Made by a program: the position numbers and the translations under genes. This document shows positions 33,795-41,972 of a stretch of 64,000 bases of DNA, piece after piece. Where the stretch lies: the NCBI GenBank assembly GCA_003134965.1, contig PLDA01000002.1, positions 1,178,001 to 1,242,000 on the forward strand, in the 5' to 3' direction. Under the pieces are notes generated by a model, which was not told where the DNA came from, did no database searches, and saw only the letters and a program-made list of their open reading frames with translations. This stretch comes from Vulcanimicrobium winogradskyi. Its GTDB lineage: Bacteria > Vulcanimicrobiota > Vulcanimicrobiia > Vulcanimicrobiales > Vulcanimicrobiaceae. Position 1 is the first letter of the stretch. Each line of letters starts with the position of its first letter.

Positions 33795-34195
33795 TCCGCT
33801 CCTTTGCGTCCGCTCGGTGGGAGTTCCCTCGGCGCGTAGAGGCACGCGACGATGCATGACGTCCTTGTTTGGGAGTCATGCCGCCGTTCGATGACTTCTC
33901 TTCTGCAGCCAGCCGTGGCCGCGTCTCGCCGGTCAGCGGACGGCTCCGTCGAGTGCCGCGTCGAGATCTCGGTCGCTCAGCGCGGCGCGCTTTGTCTAGA
34001 TAGCTGCGCGTCCTCGATGGCGCGCTTTAGGTCTCCGTGTCGTGGACTGACTGCACGGCCCTTGCGAATCGCTTTAGTACGCCTCGAACTCATCGAACGA
34101 CAACTCGCACATAGCACTTTCTTCCGTCGGTGATCGTGCATTGCTCTTCAGCCTTCACTAAAGGGTTCCGAAGCCGGCTTCAAATAATCCGGCGC
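33795..34195. other. Intergenic region with no gene I can support
   Basis: About 400 bases between divergent genes. GC is lower than the window average. The minus strand holds short frames that could be a decayed toxin-antitoxin gene, such as LSDRDLDAALDGAVR and MSSRRTKAIRKGRAV, but each is broken by stops. The divergent promoters should lie here. Nothing is convincing. Confidence 0.5.
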
Positions 34196-34846
34196 ATGGA
34201 CGAGGACGTCAAGGCTTTAGCTCGAGGATGGTACGGCTACGGCCAATGGGGAGCACCGTATTGGTTCGTGGGAATGGAACCTGGCGGAGACGAGTTGTCG
34301 GCGAACTTGCGAATGTGGTCCGCTCTTGGCAAGGCGCAACTGCTCGACATTCAGGCATATCGAGAAGCAGATGACCGCGATTGGTTCAGCGGAGCCTCGA
34401 AACCTCAGTCCACCTGGACGCGGCTGATTTGGCTGGTACTTGCGTACAAGGGCAAAGGCACTTCTGCCGAGTCCACTCTCGACTACCAACGGCACTGCCT
34501 CGGACGGGCGCACGGAGAGAACGCACTCCTTGAACTTTCGGCCATCTCGACGCCCACCGCGGATACCGACGAGGCGCGTCGCACTTGGTTCCGAGACGAG
34601 CGGATCAGCGTTATTCGGGACCGGCTTCGAACGCACAAGCCTCGATTCGTAGTATTCTACTCAACGGCGTCCGCGTACGCGAAAGCGTGGTCCGAAATCG
34701 TAGGTGGCAGTGCCCTCGCCGAGGCCGCGCCGCTCACCATCGGTGAGACCGCCGTCGTGATGACCGCACATCCTCAGCGACAGCGGGGACGGAGGTATTG
34801 GCTCGACGTTGCAAAGCGGCTACGCCTAGCCAGTCCTCTAGCCTAA
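34196..34846 (+). CDS. Hypothetical protein with uracil-DNA glycosylase-like features
   Basis: 216 residues from ATG 34196. The N-terminal segment WFVGMEPGGDELSANLRMWS resembles motif 1 of UDG-superfamily proteins (GxxPG) and the later VVMTAHPQRQRGRRYW contains the HP step seen in motif 2. The middle part (HGENALLELSAISTPTAD) could be the strand that leads to the DNA-facing loop. I cannot assign activity. The gene lies in a lower-GC accessory stretch together with HicAB. Confidence 0.6.
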   Translation: MDEDVKALARGWYGYGQWGAPYWFVGMEPGGDELSANLRMWSALGKAQLLDIQAYREADDRDWFSGASKPQSTWTRLIWLVLAYKGKGTSAESTLDYQRHCLGRAHGENALLELSAISTPTADTDEARRTWFRDERISVIRDRLRTHKPRFVVFYSTASAYAKAWSEIVGGSALAEAAPLTIGETAVVMTAHPQRQRGRRYWLDVAKRLRLASPLA

Positions 34847-34897
34847 CCCAACCAGAGGCGCCTGCCTTAATAGCCCGACGTGTCATCTCGTCGCGCG

Positions 34898-34913
34898 CCG
34901 AGAATAATCTCGG
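34898..34913. other. Small hairpin
   Basis: Perfect inverted repeat CCGAGA-ATAA-TCTCGG downstream of the UDG-like gene and upstream of the promoter at 34956. No run of T follows on either strand, so it is a weak terminator candidate. Confidence 0.4.
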
Positions 34914-34955
34914 CCGACGCCGCACCGCTAAAGTATCTTTGATTCTGTGAATCCC

Positions 34956-34985
34956 TTGACAAAGGAGCCCATTCGAGGCTATTCT
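34956..34985 (+). promoter_or_regulatory. Sigma-70 type promoter candidate
   Basis: TTGACA at 34956-34961, an 18-base spacer and TATTCT at 34980-34985, 38 bases upstream of the small secreted protein gene start. The exact -35 consensus is rare in so GC-rich a region. Confidence 0.65.
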
Positions 34986-35005
34986 TTGGATTGCAGAGTT
35001 TTGCG

Positions 35006-35017
35006 AAGGGAGGTGAT
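35006..35017 (+). promoter_or_regulatory. Strong ribosome binding site
   Basis: AAGGGAGGTGAT, nearly the full anti-Shine-Dalgarno complement, 5 bases before ATG 35023. It is the strongest site seen in the window and decides the start of the secreted protein. Confidence 0.85.
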
Positions 35018-35022
35018 AAAAG

Positions 35023-35391
35023 ATGACAACTTTGCTAAGACGGATGACGACGCTCGCAGCATCCGCACTTGTTCTTGCCGCTGCTGTTCTTCAGCCACAG
35101 CCGGCGTCGGCGCAGTGGCAATGGGATGCAGCTGCCCAAGTTTGGGTCGACGTACAGTCGGCGTCCGTTGACTTGTGCGCAAGATATTGCGGTGTCCCTC
35201 CGACAACTATCGCCAATAGCGCGGCGCGCACCTACGCCAATCTGCCGACGTACGGAAGATGGGTAGCCGCGGCAGGCGGTCCACTGCGGTATCAGACGAC
35301 GCCGCAATACGTCTATCCGCAGGTTCGCGTCCAGCCAGCATATCCACGATACTATTCCAGTCCCCCGGTAGTCTATTACATCCGGCGGTAG
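35023..35391 (+). CDS. Small secreted protein of unknown function
   Basis: 122 residues. A signal peptide (MTTLLRRMTTLAASALVLAA, cleavage after ASA) precedes a mature part of about 88 residues: WQWDAAAQVWVDV, two cysteines in VDLCARYCGVPP and a Tyr/Pro-rich tail (YQTTPQYVYPQ, YPRYYSSPPVVYY). The tail suggests an extended surface-exposed or matrix protein. Promoter and RBS are both strong, so high expression is expected. I recognise no family. Confidence 0.8.
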   Translation: MTTLLRRMTTLAASALVLAAAVLQPQPASAQWQWDAAAQVWVDVQSASVDLCARYCGVPPTTIANSAARTYANLPTYGRWVAAAGGPLRYQTTPQYVYPQVRVQPAYPRYYSSPPVVYYIRR

Positions 35392-35512
35392 TCAGCCCAC
35401 ACAGCGAATGGTACCCGACGGTCCGCACGCCTCTGCGCAAAGGCGTCGGAAGTGCCTTGGTCAAGTAGCGATCTCGCGTCGGTCTACAACAGCCTCACTC
35501 GGCGGTTTTCGG

Positions 35513-35542
35513 GGGCAACGGCGTACCGCGGCGCCGTTGCCC
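35513..35542. other. Perfect 11-bp inverted repeat (hairpin)
   Basis: GGGCAACGGCG at 35513-35523 and CGCCGTTGCCC at 35532-35542 with an 8-base loop, between the secreted protein gene and HicA (270 bases without a gene). A terminator is possible, but no T-run follows; a transposon or repeat end is an alternative. Confidence 0.6.
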
Positions 35543-35660
35543 TCGATCTTAGCCGGACCCTTCGTGTCGGTGCAATTAGCGATGAGATTCCGCAAACGCG
35601 CGCTGGCGGCGCAACCCGACAACAATCGTCACCGTTACTAAACTCCTTGCCATCCCGTCG

Positions 35661-35888
35661 CTAGAGCAGTCGCCTGAGTTTCTCCGACGGAAGGCCCGCG
35701 GCTTTGAGGAGCGCGGACAGCGTCCCGCGGGGAAGGATCTGCGAGCCGCCGTGGTCTGCGACGGTGATTGAGACGCCGTCTTTTTCGAGACGAACGTGTG
35801 AGCCGCGCTGTCGCGTCTCGACCCATCCGGCACGGCAAAGCGCCCGCCGAAGCTGACCCGCGCTGATGGCCGGGAGCTTCTCGCTCAA
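35661..35888 (-). CDS. hicA: HicA-type toxin (mRNA interferase)
   Basis: 75 residues. A double-stranded RNA-binding-like fold with the conserved histidine in RQRGSHVRLEKDG, LRRALCRAGW at the N-terminus and GTLSALLKAAGL at the C-terminal helix. HicA toxins cut mRNA and are held by HicB. The gene follows hicB by 6 bases. Confidence 0.9.
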   Translation of the reverse strand: MSEKLPAISAGQLRRALCRAGWVETRQRGSHVRLEKDGVSITVADHGGSQILPRGTLSALLKAAGLPSEKLRRLL

Positions 35889-35894
35889 TCGCGG

Positions 35895-36137
35895 CTAAGC
35901 GGCCGGGTCGATGGCCACGCGCTCGATAAGCATCGGCACGTCGGCATCGGGTTCGGGAATCGGAAGGTCTCGTTCGCGCAGGACCTCCAGATTGAGTTCG
36001 ATGGCTTCTTTTGCCATCGCGAGCGCATGTTCGCGATTCGTCCCGAACGTAAAGATCGACGGAAAGGCCGGAATGATACAGCGCAGTGTGTCTTCGTCCG
36101 GCTCCAGAATGACGCGATATGCCAGGGAATCCGCCAT
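35895..36137 (-). CDS. hicB: HicB-type antitoxin
   Basis: 80 residues with the HicB partial RNase H-like fold: YRVILEPDEDTLRCIIPAFP, then GTNREHALAMAKEAIELNLE. The usual C-terminal DNA-binding helix-turn-helix or RHH domain is missing, as in short HicB forms. hicB precedes hicA, the reverse of the classical order, which is common for the short form. ATG 36137. Confidence 0.88.
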   Translation of the reverse strand: MADSLAYRVILEPDEDTLRCIIPAFPSIFTFGTNREHALAMAKEAIELNLEVLRERDLPIPEPDADVPMLIERVAIDPAA

Positions 36138-36170
36138 GGGCGGCTATTCGCCGCCCGGCTTCGTCATTCC

Positions 36171-36656
36171 TTAGAGCGGATAGATCAGCGAGTTCGGGAT
36201 CAGCTCGCTGTCGAAGATGCAGAGTTTCTCGCGGAAGCGCAGCGTGCCGGCGTCGTCGACGATGTGGTCGAGATACCGTCCCGCGCTGTAGACCTCGGAC
36301 AACGATCCGGCCTTGGTGCGGATGACGAGGTAGTTTGCGCGCACGCGGAAGCCACCGTCGTCGGGTTCGGCGAGGATGCCGCTGACGAGATGCCGCTGAT
36401 AGTACGGTTCGTGGAACAGCGTCTCGGTGATCGCGTAGACGCGGTCGCGCAGCATCCCTTTGCTCTCGAACGAGAGCGTCGCGAGCGGCAGGCCGCGGTC
36501 GTAGTTCTCGCGCGGGACGATGCGGTAGGTGCACTCGTCGGTGAAGAAGTCCGGCCACTCGGCGAAGCGGCCGTCGTCGAGACATGCCGCGTAGCGGGCG
36601 TACAGCTCGTCGATGCGTAGGCGGTCTTCGAGCGCGATCGTTGCGGTCGCGTTCAC
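36171..36656 (-). CDS. Ring-hydroxylating dioxygenase small (beta) subunit
   Basis: 161 residues with the SnoaL/NTF2-like cone fold: LRIDELYARYAACLDDGRF at the N-terminus, FTDECTYRIVPREN, RHLVSGILAEPDD and the ending LRFREKLCIFDSELI. It supports the trimeric structure of the oxygenase. GTG 36656 overlaps the alpha subunit stop (GTGA), so the two are coupled. Confidence 0.88.
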   Translation of the reverse strand: MNATATIALEDRLRIDELYARYAACLDDGRFAEWPDFFTDECTYRIVPRENYDRGLPLATLSFESKGMLRDRVYAITETLFHEPYYQRHLVSGILAEPDDGGFRVRANYLVIRTKAGSLSEVYSAGRYLDHIVDDAGTLRFREKLCIFDSELIPNSLIYPL

Positions 36657-37909
36657 AGCTCCATCACCTCGCGATAGTAGCCGTACATCGCGCGGATCAG
36701 CGTCTCGGTCACGTTGTGGTCGGCGCCGCCGCGGCCGCGCCCGTCGAGCTCGCAGACGGTGGCGAGATCGCCGTGCTGCGCATAGCCGCGCTGCGAGAAC
36801 TCGATCACCTCGCCGTCGTCGGCCGACACGTAGCCGGCCGGTCCGAACAGGTTCGCTTGGCGCAGGCGGCGGCGCGTCATCGTGGCGTCGTCGTTCGCGA
36901 ATCCGAAGTGCGTCCACACGAAGTCAAAGCTGCCGGTCCCGCGCGGGACGATGTGGCGCGTCGAGAGCGAGTTGACCTGCTGCTGCACGATCAGGCTCGG
37001 GAAGAGCGTGAGCATCGTGACGGTCGGACCGTTCCACCACGGCTCGACGACGACGTCGAGTACCCGGTCGTCGTTGAGCACCATGTTCTCTTTGAAGCTC
37101 GTCACGCCCGCCGTGACCGCGTCGCTGCGGCCGCCGTCGTTCTTGCGCGACACCATCGCGGCGTGCCTGCCGCGCCCGTCGACGATCATCTGCGACTCCT
37201 GGTCGGCGCGCCACAACCCGAAGGTGACGAACCACGTGTGCAGGAGCCCGGGATGGTACGGGTCCTTGATGTTCTCCATCATCAGCTTCCAGTTGCCGGG
37301 GATCCGCTGGCGCGAATAGCCGAGGATCGTCAGCTCGCGTCCGTCGAAGACGCGCTCGAAATAGCGCCCGACTTCCGGACCGACGAACGCGCGCAGCGGT
37401 TCGACGTCGTGGTCGAAGGAGGCGAAGATCACGCCGTTCCACACCTCGACCTTCAGCTTCGTCAGGCCGTGCTCGGCGAGCGCGAAGTCGTCGGGCATCC
37501 CGCCGTTGACGCGGTCGCCCTGGCGCACGCCCTTGCGGAACGGCACGCCGATCAGATTGCCGCCGAGATCGTAGCTCCACTGGTGGTACGGGCACACGAA
37601 CGTCTTCGTGCTGCCGTACGCCTTCTGGCAGAACTGCACGCCGCGGTGCGCGCAGCGGTTCTCGACCACGTTGATCGAGCCGTCGCGCGCGCGTACCGCG
37701 ACGACCGCGCGCTCGCCGATCGCGGAGCGTTTGAAGTCGCCGTGATTCGGGATTTCGGCCGCGAGGCCGACGTAGCACCAGTGATCGCGGTAGAACAGCC
37801 GCTCGAGCTCGCGCGCGAAGATCGCAGGGTCGGTGTAAAGGCGGTACGGGACGTGCGCGCACGCGCCGGCTTCCCAGTCGAGCTCGATCGGACGCGAAAG
37901 CGTATCCAT
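36653..37909 (-). CDS. Ring-hydroxylating dioxygenase large (alpha) subunit (Rieske oxygenase)
   Basis: 418 residues. The Rieske cluster ligands are in ENRCAHRGVQF and VCPYHQWSYD (CxH...CxxH); the mononuclear iron histidines are in MMENIKDPYHPGLLHT. It would hydroxylate an aromatic acid with ferredoxin and reductase partners, none of which is in the window. With gentisate dioxygenase nearby, a salicylate 5-hydroxylase-type or similar reaction that gives gentisate is plausible but unproven. ATG 37909 follows GGAGG. Confidence 0.92.
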   Translation of the reverse strand: MDTLSRPIELDWEAGACAHVPYRLYTDPAIFARELERLFYRDHWCYVGLAAEIPNHGDFKRSAIGERAVVAVRARDGSINVVENRCAHRGVQFCQKAYGSTKTFVCPYHQWSYDLGGNLIGVPFRKGVRQGDRVNGGMPDDFALAEHGLTKLKVEVWNGVIFASFDHDVEPLRAFVGPEVGRYFERVFDGRELTILGYSRQRIPGNWKLMMENIKDPYHPGLLHTWFVTFGLWRADQESQMIVDGRGRHAAMVSRKNDGGRSDAVTAGVTSFKENMVLNDDRVLDVVVEPWWNGPTVTMLTLFPSLIVQQQVNSLSTRHIVPRGTGSFDFVWTHFGFANDDATMTRRRLRQANLFGPAGYVSADDGEVIEFSQRGYAQHGDLATVCELDGRGRGGADHNVTETLIRAMYGYYREVMEL

Positions 37910-37945
37910 CGATCCCTCCTTACGTGTTACGCTCTTTTCGATGCG

Positions 37946-38392
37946 TCAGCGCACCCCTTTCGCGGGATGGGACGGGCCGCGCACGCGCGCCCAGACCGTC
38001 ACCGCGAATACGACGATGGCGAGCGCTTGCGCGCAACTCGCAACGATGAGCGCGGCGCGCGGAACGATCCCGAGCGCGAGGTACGGTTCGCTGACGACGC
38101 GGAGGCACAGGCCGGCGTTGAGGAGCCACCACACGACGTATGGCGCGTTCGGCGGGTAGCGCCCGGCCGTGCTCGGAAATCGTTCGCGATTGAGCGGAAG
38201 CATCCACCAAGCGATCCCGATCACGAGGTTCACGAGCCAGCCGACGAACGCGATGTGCGCGTGCTCGGTCGCCCACACGTCGGGGAAGCCCCAGCCGAGG
38301 GCCTTCATGATCGCCATCGTACCGCCCGCGCCGAACGCGACGACGATTGCGACCAGCGACGTCTTGACGAACAAACGGCTTTCGCGCGGCAC
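37946..38392 (-). CDS. Membrane protein with heme-copper-oxidase-like histidines
   Basis: 148 residues from GTG 38392, one base after the stop of the upstream membrane gene. Four membrane segments. The motif TEHAHIAFVGWLVNLVIGIA then WWMLP resembles the HAHxxxxG...P pattern of subunit I of heme-copper oxidases and NorB-like proteins, but the protein is far too short for one. It may be a heme-binding fragment working with the 389-residue neighbour. Function unknown. Confidence 0.65.
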   Translation of the reverse strand: MPRESRLFVKTSLVAIVVAFGAGGTMAIMKALGWGFPDVWATEHAHIAFVGWLVNLVIGIAWWMLPLNRERFPSTAGRYPPNAPYVVWWLLNAGLCLRVVSEPYLALGIVPRAALIVASCAQALAIVVFAVTVWARVRGPSHPAKGVR

Positions 38393-38393
38393 G

Positions 38394-39563
38394 TCAGCTC
38401 GATCCGGCCAAGCTGCGTGCACGCCGCAGCGCGACCGCACCGTTGGCGCCGACCAGGAACATCGCTGCCAGACCGGTGACGCCCGCGACCGCGAAGGGTA
38501 GCGATGCGAAGCTCCACGCCCCGATGACCAGCGCGACGGCGGCGGCTTCGTAGAGCGCGACGAGGGCGAGCGCGAGCGGCGTGGACAGCAGCTCCCACGG
38601 CCGCGTCTCGTCGTCCTCGCCCAGCATTGCCGTAGCGAGCACACGCACCCCGATGTGAAGCAAATGCGCCAGTACCATGCTCCCGATCCAGCCGGCCAGC
38701 GCCGCGACGACCGCGACGCGCGCAAACGCCGGCGCCGATGCGGCGAACGAGGCGGCGCAGGCGAGGAGCAGCCACGCGAGCGCTGCTCCGACAGCGAGAC
38801 GCGCGTGGAGCACCGGGGTGGACGCGCGCCGGAGCCGGTCGAGGATGTCGATGGCGTAGGATATCACGCCGGCGGCGACGATCGCGAGGCCGGCGTTGCG
38901 GACGGGTGTGAACGAGAAGCCTGCGGCCACGACCGCGCCGCCCGCGAAGAGCGCGCTCCCGGCCACGACGTGCAGCAATCCGAGTCGAGTTCGCGCGCCG
39001 AGCATCGGAACAAGCGTGCGCGCCGACACGCCGGTCGTCAGCACGGTCAACCACAACACGATGCCGGCGATCGCGTGAACGGGCGCCAGCGCGAGCAGCG
39101 CCGCATCGCCTCGCACGTAGCCGAAAGCCAGCGCGGATCCCAGCAACGCGGTCAGCAAGAGTGCTCCGAGGGTCGCGGCGAGCGCGCGGCCGATCGTCCG
39201 GGCGGCTGCATCAGGAGCGGGCGCAGTCAGCGAGAGCAGCGCGAGGCTGACGTACGCGGCGATTCCGGCGGCTGCCGAGACCCCTCCGGCGACCAGCAGC
39301 ACGCCGCCTGTCAAGAAGCCGGCGACGAGCAACAGAGCGCCCGCGCCGATCAGGACCAGCGAAGCGCGCGCGACCGCGGCGAAGCGCCATTCCCGCTCGG
39401 CCATCGCCGGAAGCACGTGCTGCATCACCGCGAGAGCCGTGAGCGTGATCCAGCCGAGCGCGACGGCATGCACCCACGCGAGCGGCAGACCGGGCCGCGG
39501 CGAGACGGCCTGCGCCAGGACGATGATCCAGCCGAGCCCCTGGAACGCGAGGCCCGACACCAA
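38394..39563 (-). CDS. Polytopic membrane protein, possible heme-binding (NnrS/COX1-like)
   Basis: 389 residues, about ten to twelve membrane segments, almost no loops. Histidines near segment starts (WVHAVALGWITLTALAVMQH, LAPVHAIAGIVLW, RLGLLHVVAG, LAHLLHIGVR) resemble NnrS or heme-copper family helices. GTG 39563 is taken; a TTG three bases upstream is equally possible and no ATG is available. It lies between the Rieske genes and the FAH gene. Substrate or cofactor unknown. Confidence 0.65.
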   Translation of the reverse strand: MVSGLAFQGLGWIIVLAQAVSPRPGLPLAWVHAVALGWITLTALAVMQHVLPAMAEREWRFAAVARASLVLIGAGALLLVAGFLTGGVLLVAGGVSAAAGIAAYVSLALLSLTAPAPDAAARTIGRALAATLGALLLTALLGSALAFGYVRGDAALLALAPVHAIAGIVLWLTVLTTGVSARTLVPMLGARTRLGLLHVVAGSALFAGGAVVAAGFSFTPVRNAGLAIVAAGVISYAIDILDRLRRASTPVLHARLAVGAALAWLLLACAASFAASAPAFARVAVVAALAGWIGSMVLAHLLHIGVRVLATAMLGEDDETRPWELLSTPLALALVALYEAAAVALVIGAWSFASLPFAVAGVTGLAAMFLVGANGAVALRRARSLAGSS

Positions 39564-39595
39564 CGCCGTCGCCGGGATCCACCGCCGCTGCTTCG

Positions 39596-40450
39596 TTATG
39601 TGATCTTCACCGGGTTGCGCAGGACGCCGATCTTTTCGATCTCGACTTCCATCACGTCGCCGTTCTTGAGGAACTCGGGCGGCGTGCGGGCGAAGCCGAC
39701 CCCTTCGGGCGTGCCGGTCGCGATGATGTCGCCGGGCTCGAGCGTCGTCCCCTGCGAGAGCTCGGCGATGCAGCGGGCCACCGAGAAGATCATCACGCTC
39801 GTGCTGGCGTACTGTTTCTGCACGCCGTTCACGCGCAGCGAGACGTCGAGCTTCTGCGGGTCACCGATTTCGTCGGCGGTCACGATCCACGGACCGAGCG
39901 GGCACGTGTCGTCGAGCGTCTTGCCGGCGAACCACTGCGTCGTGGCACGCTGCTTGTCGCGCGCGCTCACATCGTTGAGGCACGTGTAACCGAACACGAC
40001 ATCGAGCGCTTTCTCTTCCGGCACGTCCTTGCAGCGGGTTCCGATCACCGCGGCGAGCTCGGCTTCCCAGTCGTATTTCTGCGAAACCGTGGCGCTGAGA
40101 TCGAGCGTGGCGTCCGGGTCGGCGATCGCGGTCGGCGCTTTGGTGAAGAACGTCGGGACCTTCGGGAGCTCGAGATCCTTACCGAGCGCACGGGCGCCTT
40201 CCTCGGCGTGCGCGAGGTAGTTCCGCCCGACGCAGAAGACGTTCTTGCGCGGGTGCAGCGGCGCGTGGAGCTTCGTGCCGGCGAGCCCGACCGGCTCCCC
40301 GAGCCGCCCCAGCGCCGCGGCGCGCGCGGCGGGGTCGAGCGCGATCAGCTCATCGAGCGACGCGATGCCCTCGATCGGGCGGATCGTCTCCCCGTCGATG
40401 ATCCCGGGGCGCGGCCCGGACGAGGGGGTACTGAAAAGGACGAAGCGCAC
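39596..40450 (-). CDS. Fumarylacetoacetate hydrolase (FAH) family protein
   Basis: 284 residues from GTG 40450 with GGAGG 5 bases upstream. The FAH fold signature is VGRNYLAHAEEGAR, the metal-binding WEAELA (ExE) and TGTPEGVGFART. The enzyme cleaves C-C bonds of 1,3-diketo acids such as fumarylpyruvate or acylpyruvates. With divergent gentisate dioxygenase 80 bases away, a maleylpyruvate/fumarylpyruvate hydrolase role is plausible. Confidence 0.9.
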   Translation of the reverse strand: MRFVLFSTPSSGPRPGIIDGETIRPIEGIASLDELIALDPAARAAALGRLGEPVGLAGTKLHAPLHPRKNVFCVGRNYLAHAEEGARALGKDLELPKVPTFFTKAPTAIADPDATLDLSATVSQKYDWEAELAAVIGTRCKDVPEEKALDVVFGYTCLNDVSARDKQRATTQWFAGKTLDDTCPLGPWIVTADEIGDPQKLDVSLRVNGVQKQYASTSVMIFSVARCIAELSQGTTLEPGDIIATGTPEGVGFARTPPEFLKNGDVMEVEIEKIGVLRNPVKIT

Positions 40451-40530
40451 GTGACCTCCGATTCGTATTGCGAAACACGTCCTGCCATGGAGAGGAATTG
40501 CGTCCCTCCCTGGGGGGAACAGGAAGTCCG

Positions 40531-41475
40531 ATGATCGCGACCGACTCGCTCGACCGCCTCTTCGCCGAGGCCGCCGCCCAAGACGCCCAGCCGCTCTGGA
40601 CGATGATGGACGCGATGGTGCCGCCGCACCCGCAGCCCAAGGCGGTGCCGCACGTGTGGCGGTACGCCGCGATGCGCCCGCTGCTCGAGCGCTCGGGGAA
40701 TCTCGTCGCGACGCAAGACGCGGAGCGGCGCGTCTTCATGCTGGTCAACCCGGCACTGAAGCCGCCGCAGACCACCGACACGCTGTACGCGGGACTCCAG
40801 CTGATCTTGCCGGGCGAGGTGGCACGGGCGCACCGGCACGTCGCATTCGCGCTGCGCTTCATCATCGAAGGCGACGCCGCGTACACGGCGGTCGGCGGCG
40901 AACGGGTGACGATGCGGCGCGGCGATCTCGTGCTTACGCCGTCGTGGGAGTACCACGATCACGGTCACGAGGGTGACGGACCGATGGTGTGGCTCGACGG
41001 GCTCGATCTGCCGGTCTATCAGTTCTTCCCGGCCAACTTCGCGCAGCCGTATGCGGAGGAACGGTTTCCCTCGGAGCCCGCGCCGGCTGACTCGCACCTG
41101 TGCTATCCGTGGTCGGACATGGAAGCCCGCCTCGAAGCCGAGGATGGTCCGTACGCGTACGCCGAGTACGCGCATCGCGTCACCGGCGGTGCGGTTTCGC
41201 GCGTGATCGGCGCGGCGGCGGAACGCATCGCGCGCGGCGGTTCCTCGCCGACCCGCCGCGAGACCGCGGGGATCGTCTATCACGTCCACCGCGGCCGCGG
41301 CTCGACGACGGTCGGCACGGAACGCCTCGACTGGGAAAAGGGCGACACGTTCTGCATCCCGGCATGGATGCCGTACCGTCACGAAGCCGCGAAGGACACG
41401 TATCTGTTCCGCTACGACGATCGGCCGGTGCTCGAAGCGATCGGCGCGTATCGCCGCGAGGCGTCGGCGTCGTGA
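40531..41475 (+). CDS. Gentisate 1,2-dioxygenase-like cupin
   Basis: 314 residues from ATG 40531 (AGGAAG upstream); an ATG at 40468 gives a less typical N-terminus. The two cupin halves carry HRHVAFALRFIIEG, the iron ligands with TPSWEYHDHGHEG, and in the second half VYHVHRGRGS and GDTFCIPAWMPYRHEA. It is somewhat shorter than classical gentisate dioxygenase (about 340-370). It would open the ring of gentisate to maleylpyruvate. 1-Hydroxy-2-naphthoate dioxygenase is a close relative and cannot be excluded. Confidence 0.85.
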   Translation: MIATDSLDRLFAEAAAQDAQPLWTMMDAMVPPHPQPKAVPHVWRYAAMRPLLERSGNLVATQDAERRVFMLVNPALKPPQTTDTLYAGLQLILPGEVARAHRHVAFALRFIIEGDAAYTAVGGERVTMRRGDLVLTPSWEYHDHGHEGDGPMVWLDGLDLPVYQFFPANFAQPYAEERFPSEPAPADSHLCYPWSDMEARLEAEDGPYAYAEYAHRVTGGAVSRVIGAAAERIARGGSSPTRRETAGIVYHVHRGRGSTTVGTERLDWEKGDTFCIPAWMPYRHEAAKDTYLFRYDDRPVLEAIGAYRREASAS

Positions 41476-41972
41476 GCGACGTCGTCGCGATCCCGCCCGA
41501 GGGGTCGCTGCCGTATCCCGATGCCGACCTGCGGACGCACCCGCCGCGCAGCCCGCGCGTGATGCTTGGCGGTCTCTACTTCCTGGCGCGAACGATCGAC
41601 AAGACGCGCGCGAAGCTGCAGGGCACGCTGGGCTACTACAAGATCGGCCCTGGGATTTCGGTGTATCTGATCGAGTGGCTCGGGATCACGGAAGAGCAGT
41701 TCACCGACGCGGTGCGCGGCGCGAACAACGACGAGGACGTCGTCGCGTGGCTGCACTCGTGCTGCGATCGCGGCACGTTCCCGGCGATCAACCAGCGTCT
41801 GATCGAACGCGGGATTCGCGACGACGACCACTTCCGCGAGGTGCTCCCGCGCTACCCGGTGCTGCGCGAGTATCCGCACCTGCGCAACTGGTTCGAGATC
41901 CTCGAGGTCGACGACCACTGGATCTTCGACCCCGCCAACGTCGCCGCCGTCGCCGAAACCGCGGTCAGCTAG
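41472..41972 (+). CDS. DUF5069 family protein
   Basis: 166 residues from GTG 41472, overlapping the gentisate dioxygenase stop (GTGA). Family landmarks are LRTHPPRSPRVMLGGLYFLA then RTIDKTRAKLQGTLGYYKIG. DUF5069 is found near aromatic catabolic genes in several soil bacteria, function unknown. It overlaps the convergent nuclease gene by 8 bases. Confidence 0.85.
   Translation: MSDVVAIPPEGSLPYPDADLRTHPPRSPRVMLGGLYFLARTIDKTRAKLQGTLGYYKIGPGISVYLIEWLGITEEQFTDAVRGANNDEDVVAWLHSCCDRGTFPAINQRLIERGIRDDDHFREVLPRYPVLREYPHLRNWFEILEVDDHWIFDPANVAAVAETAVS

Noticed and set aside
33852..34133. 93-codon frame in the gap before the UDG-like gene
   Set aside because: No RBS, no recognisable domain, composition like non-coding sequence.
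35069..35307. Overlapping frames on both strands around the small secreted protein
   Set aside because: No RBS, while the 35023 frame has a strong one and a signal peptide.
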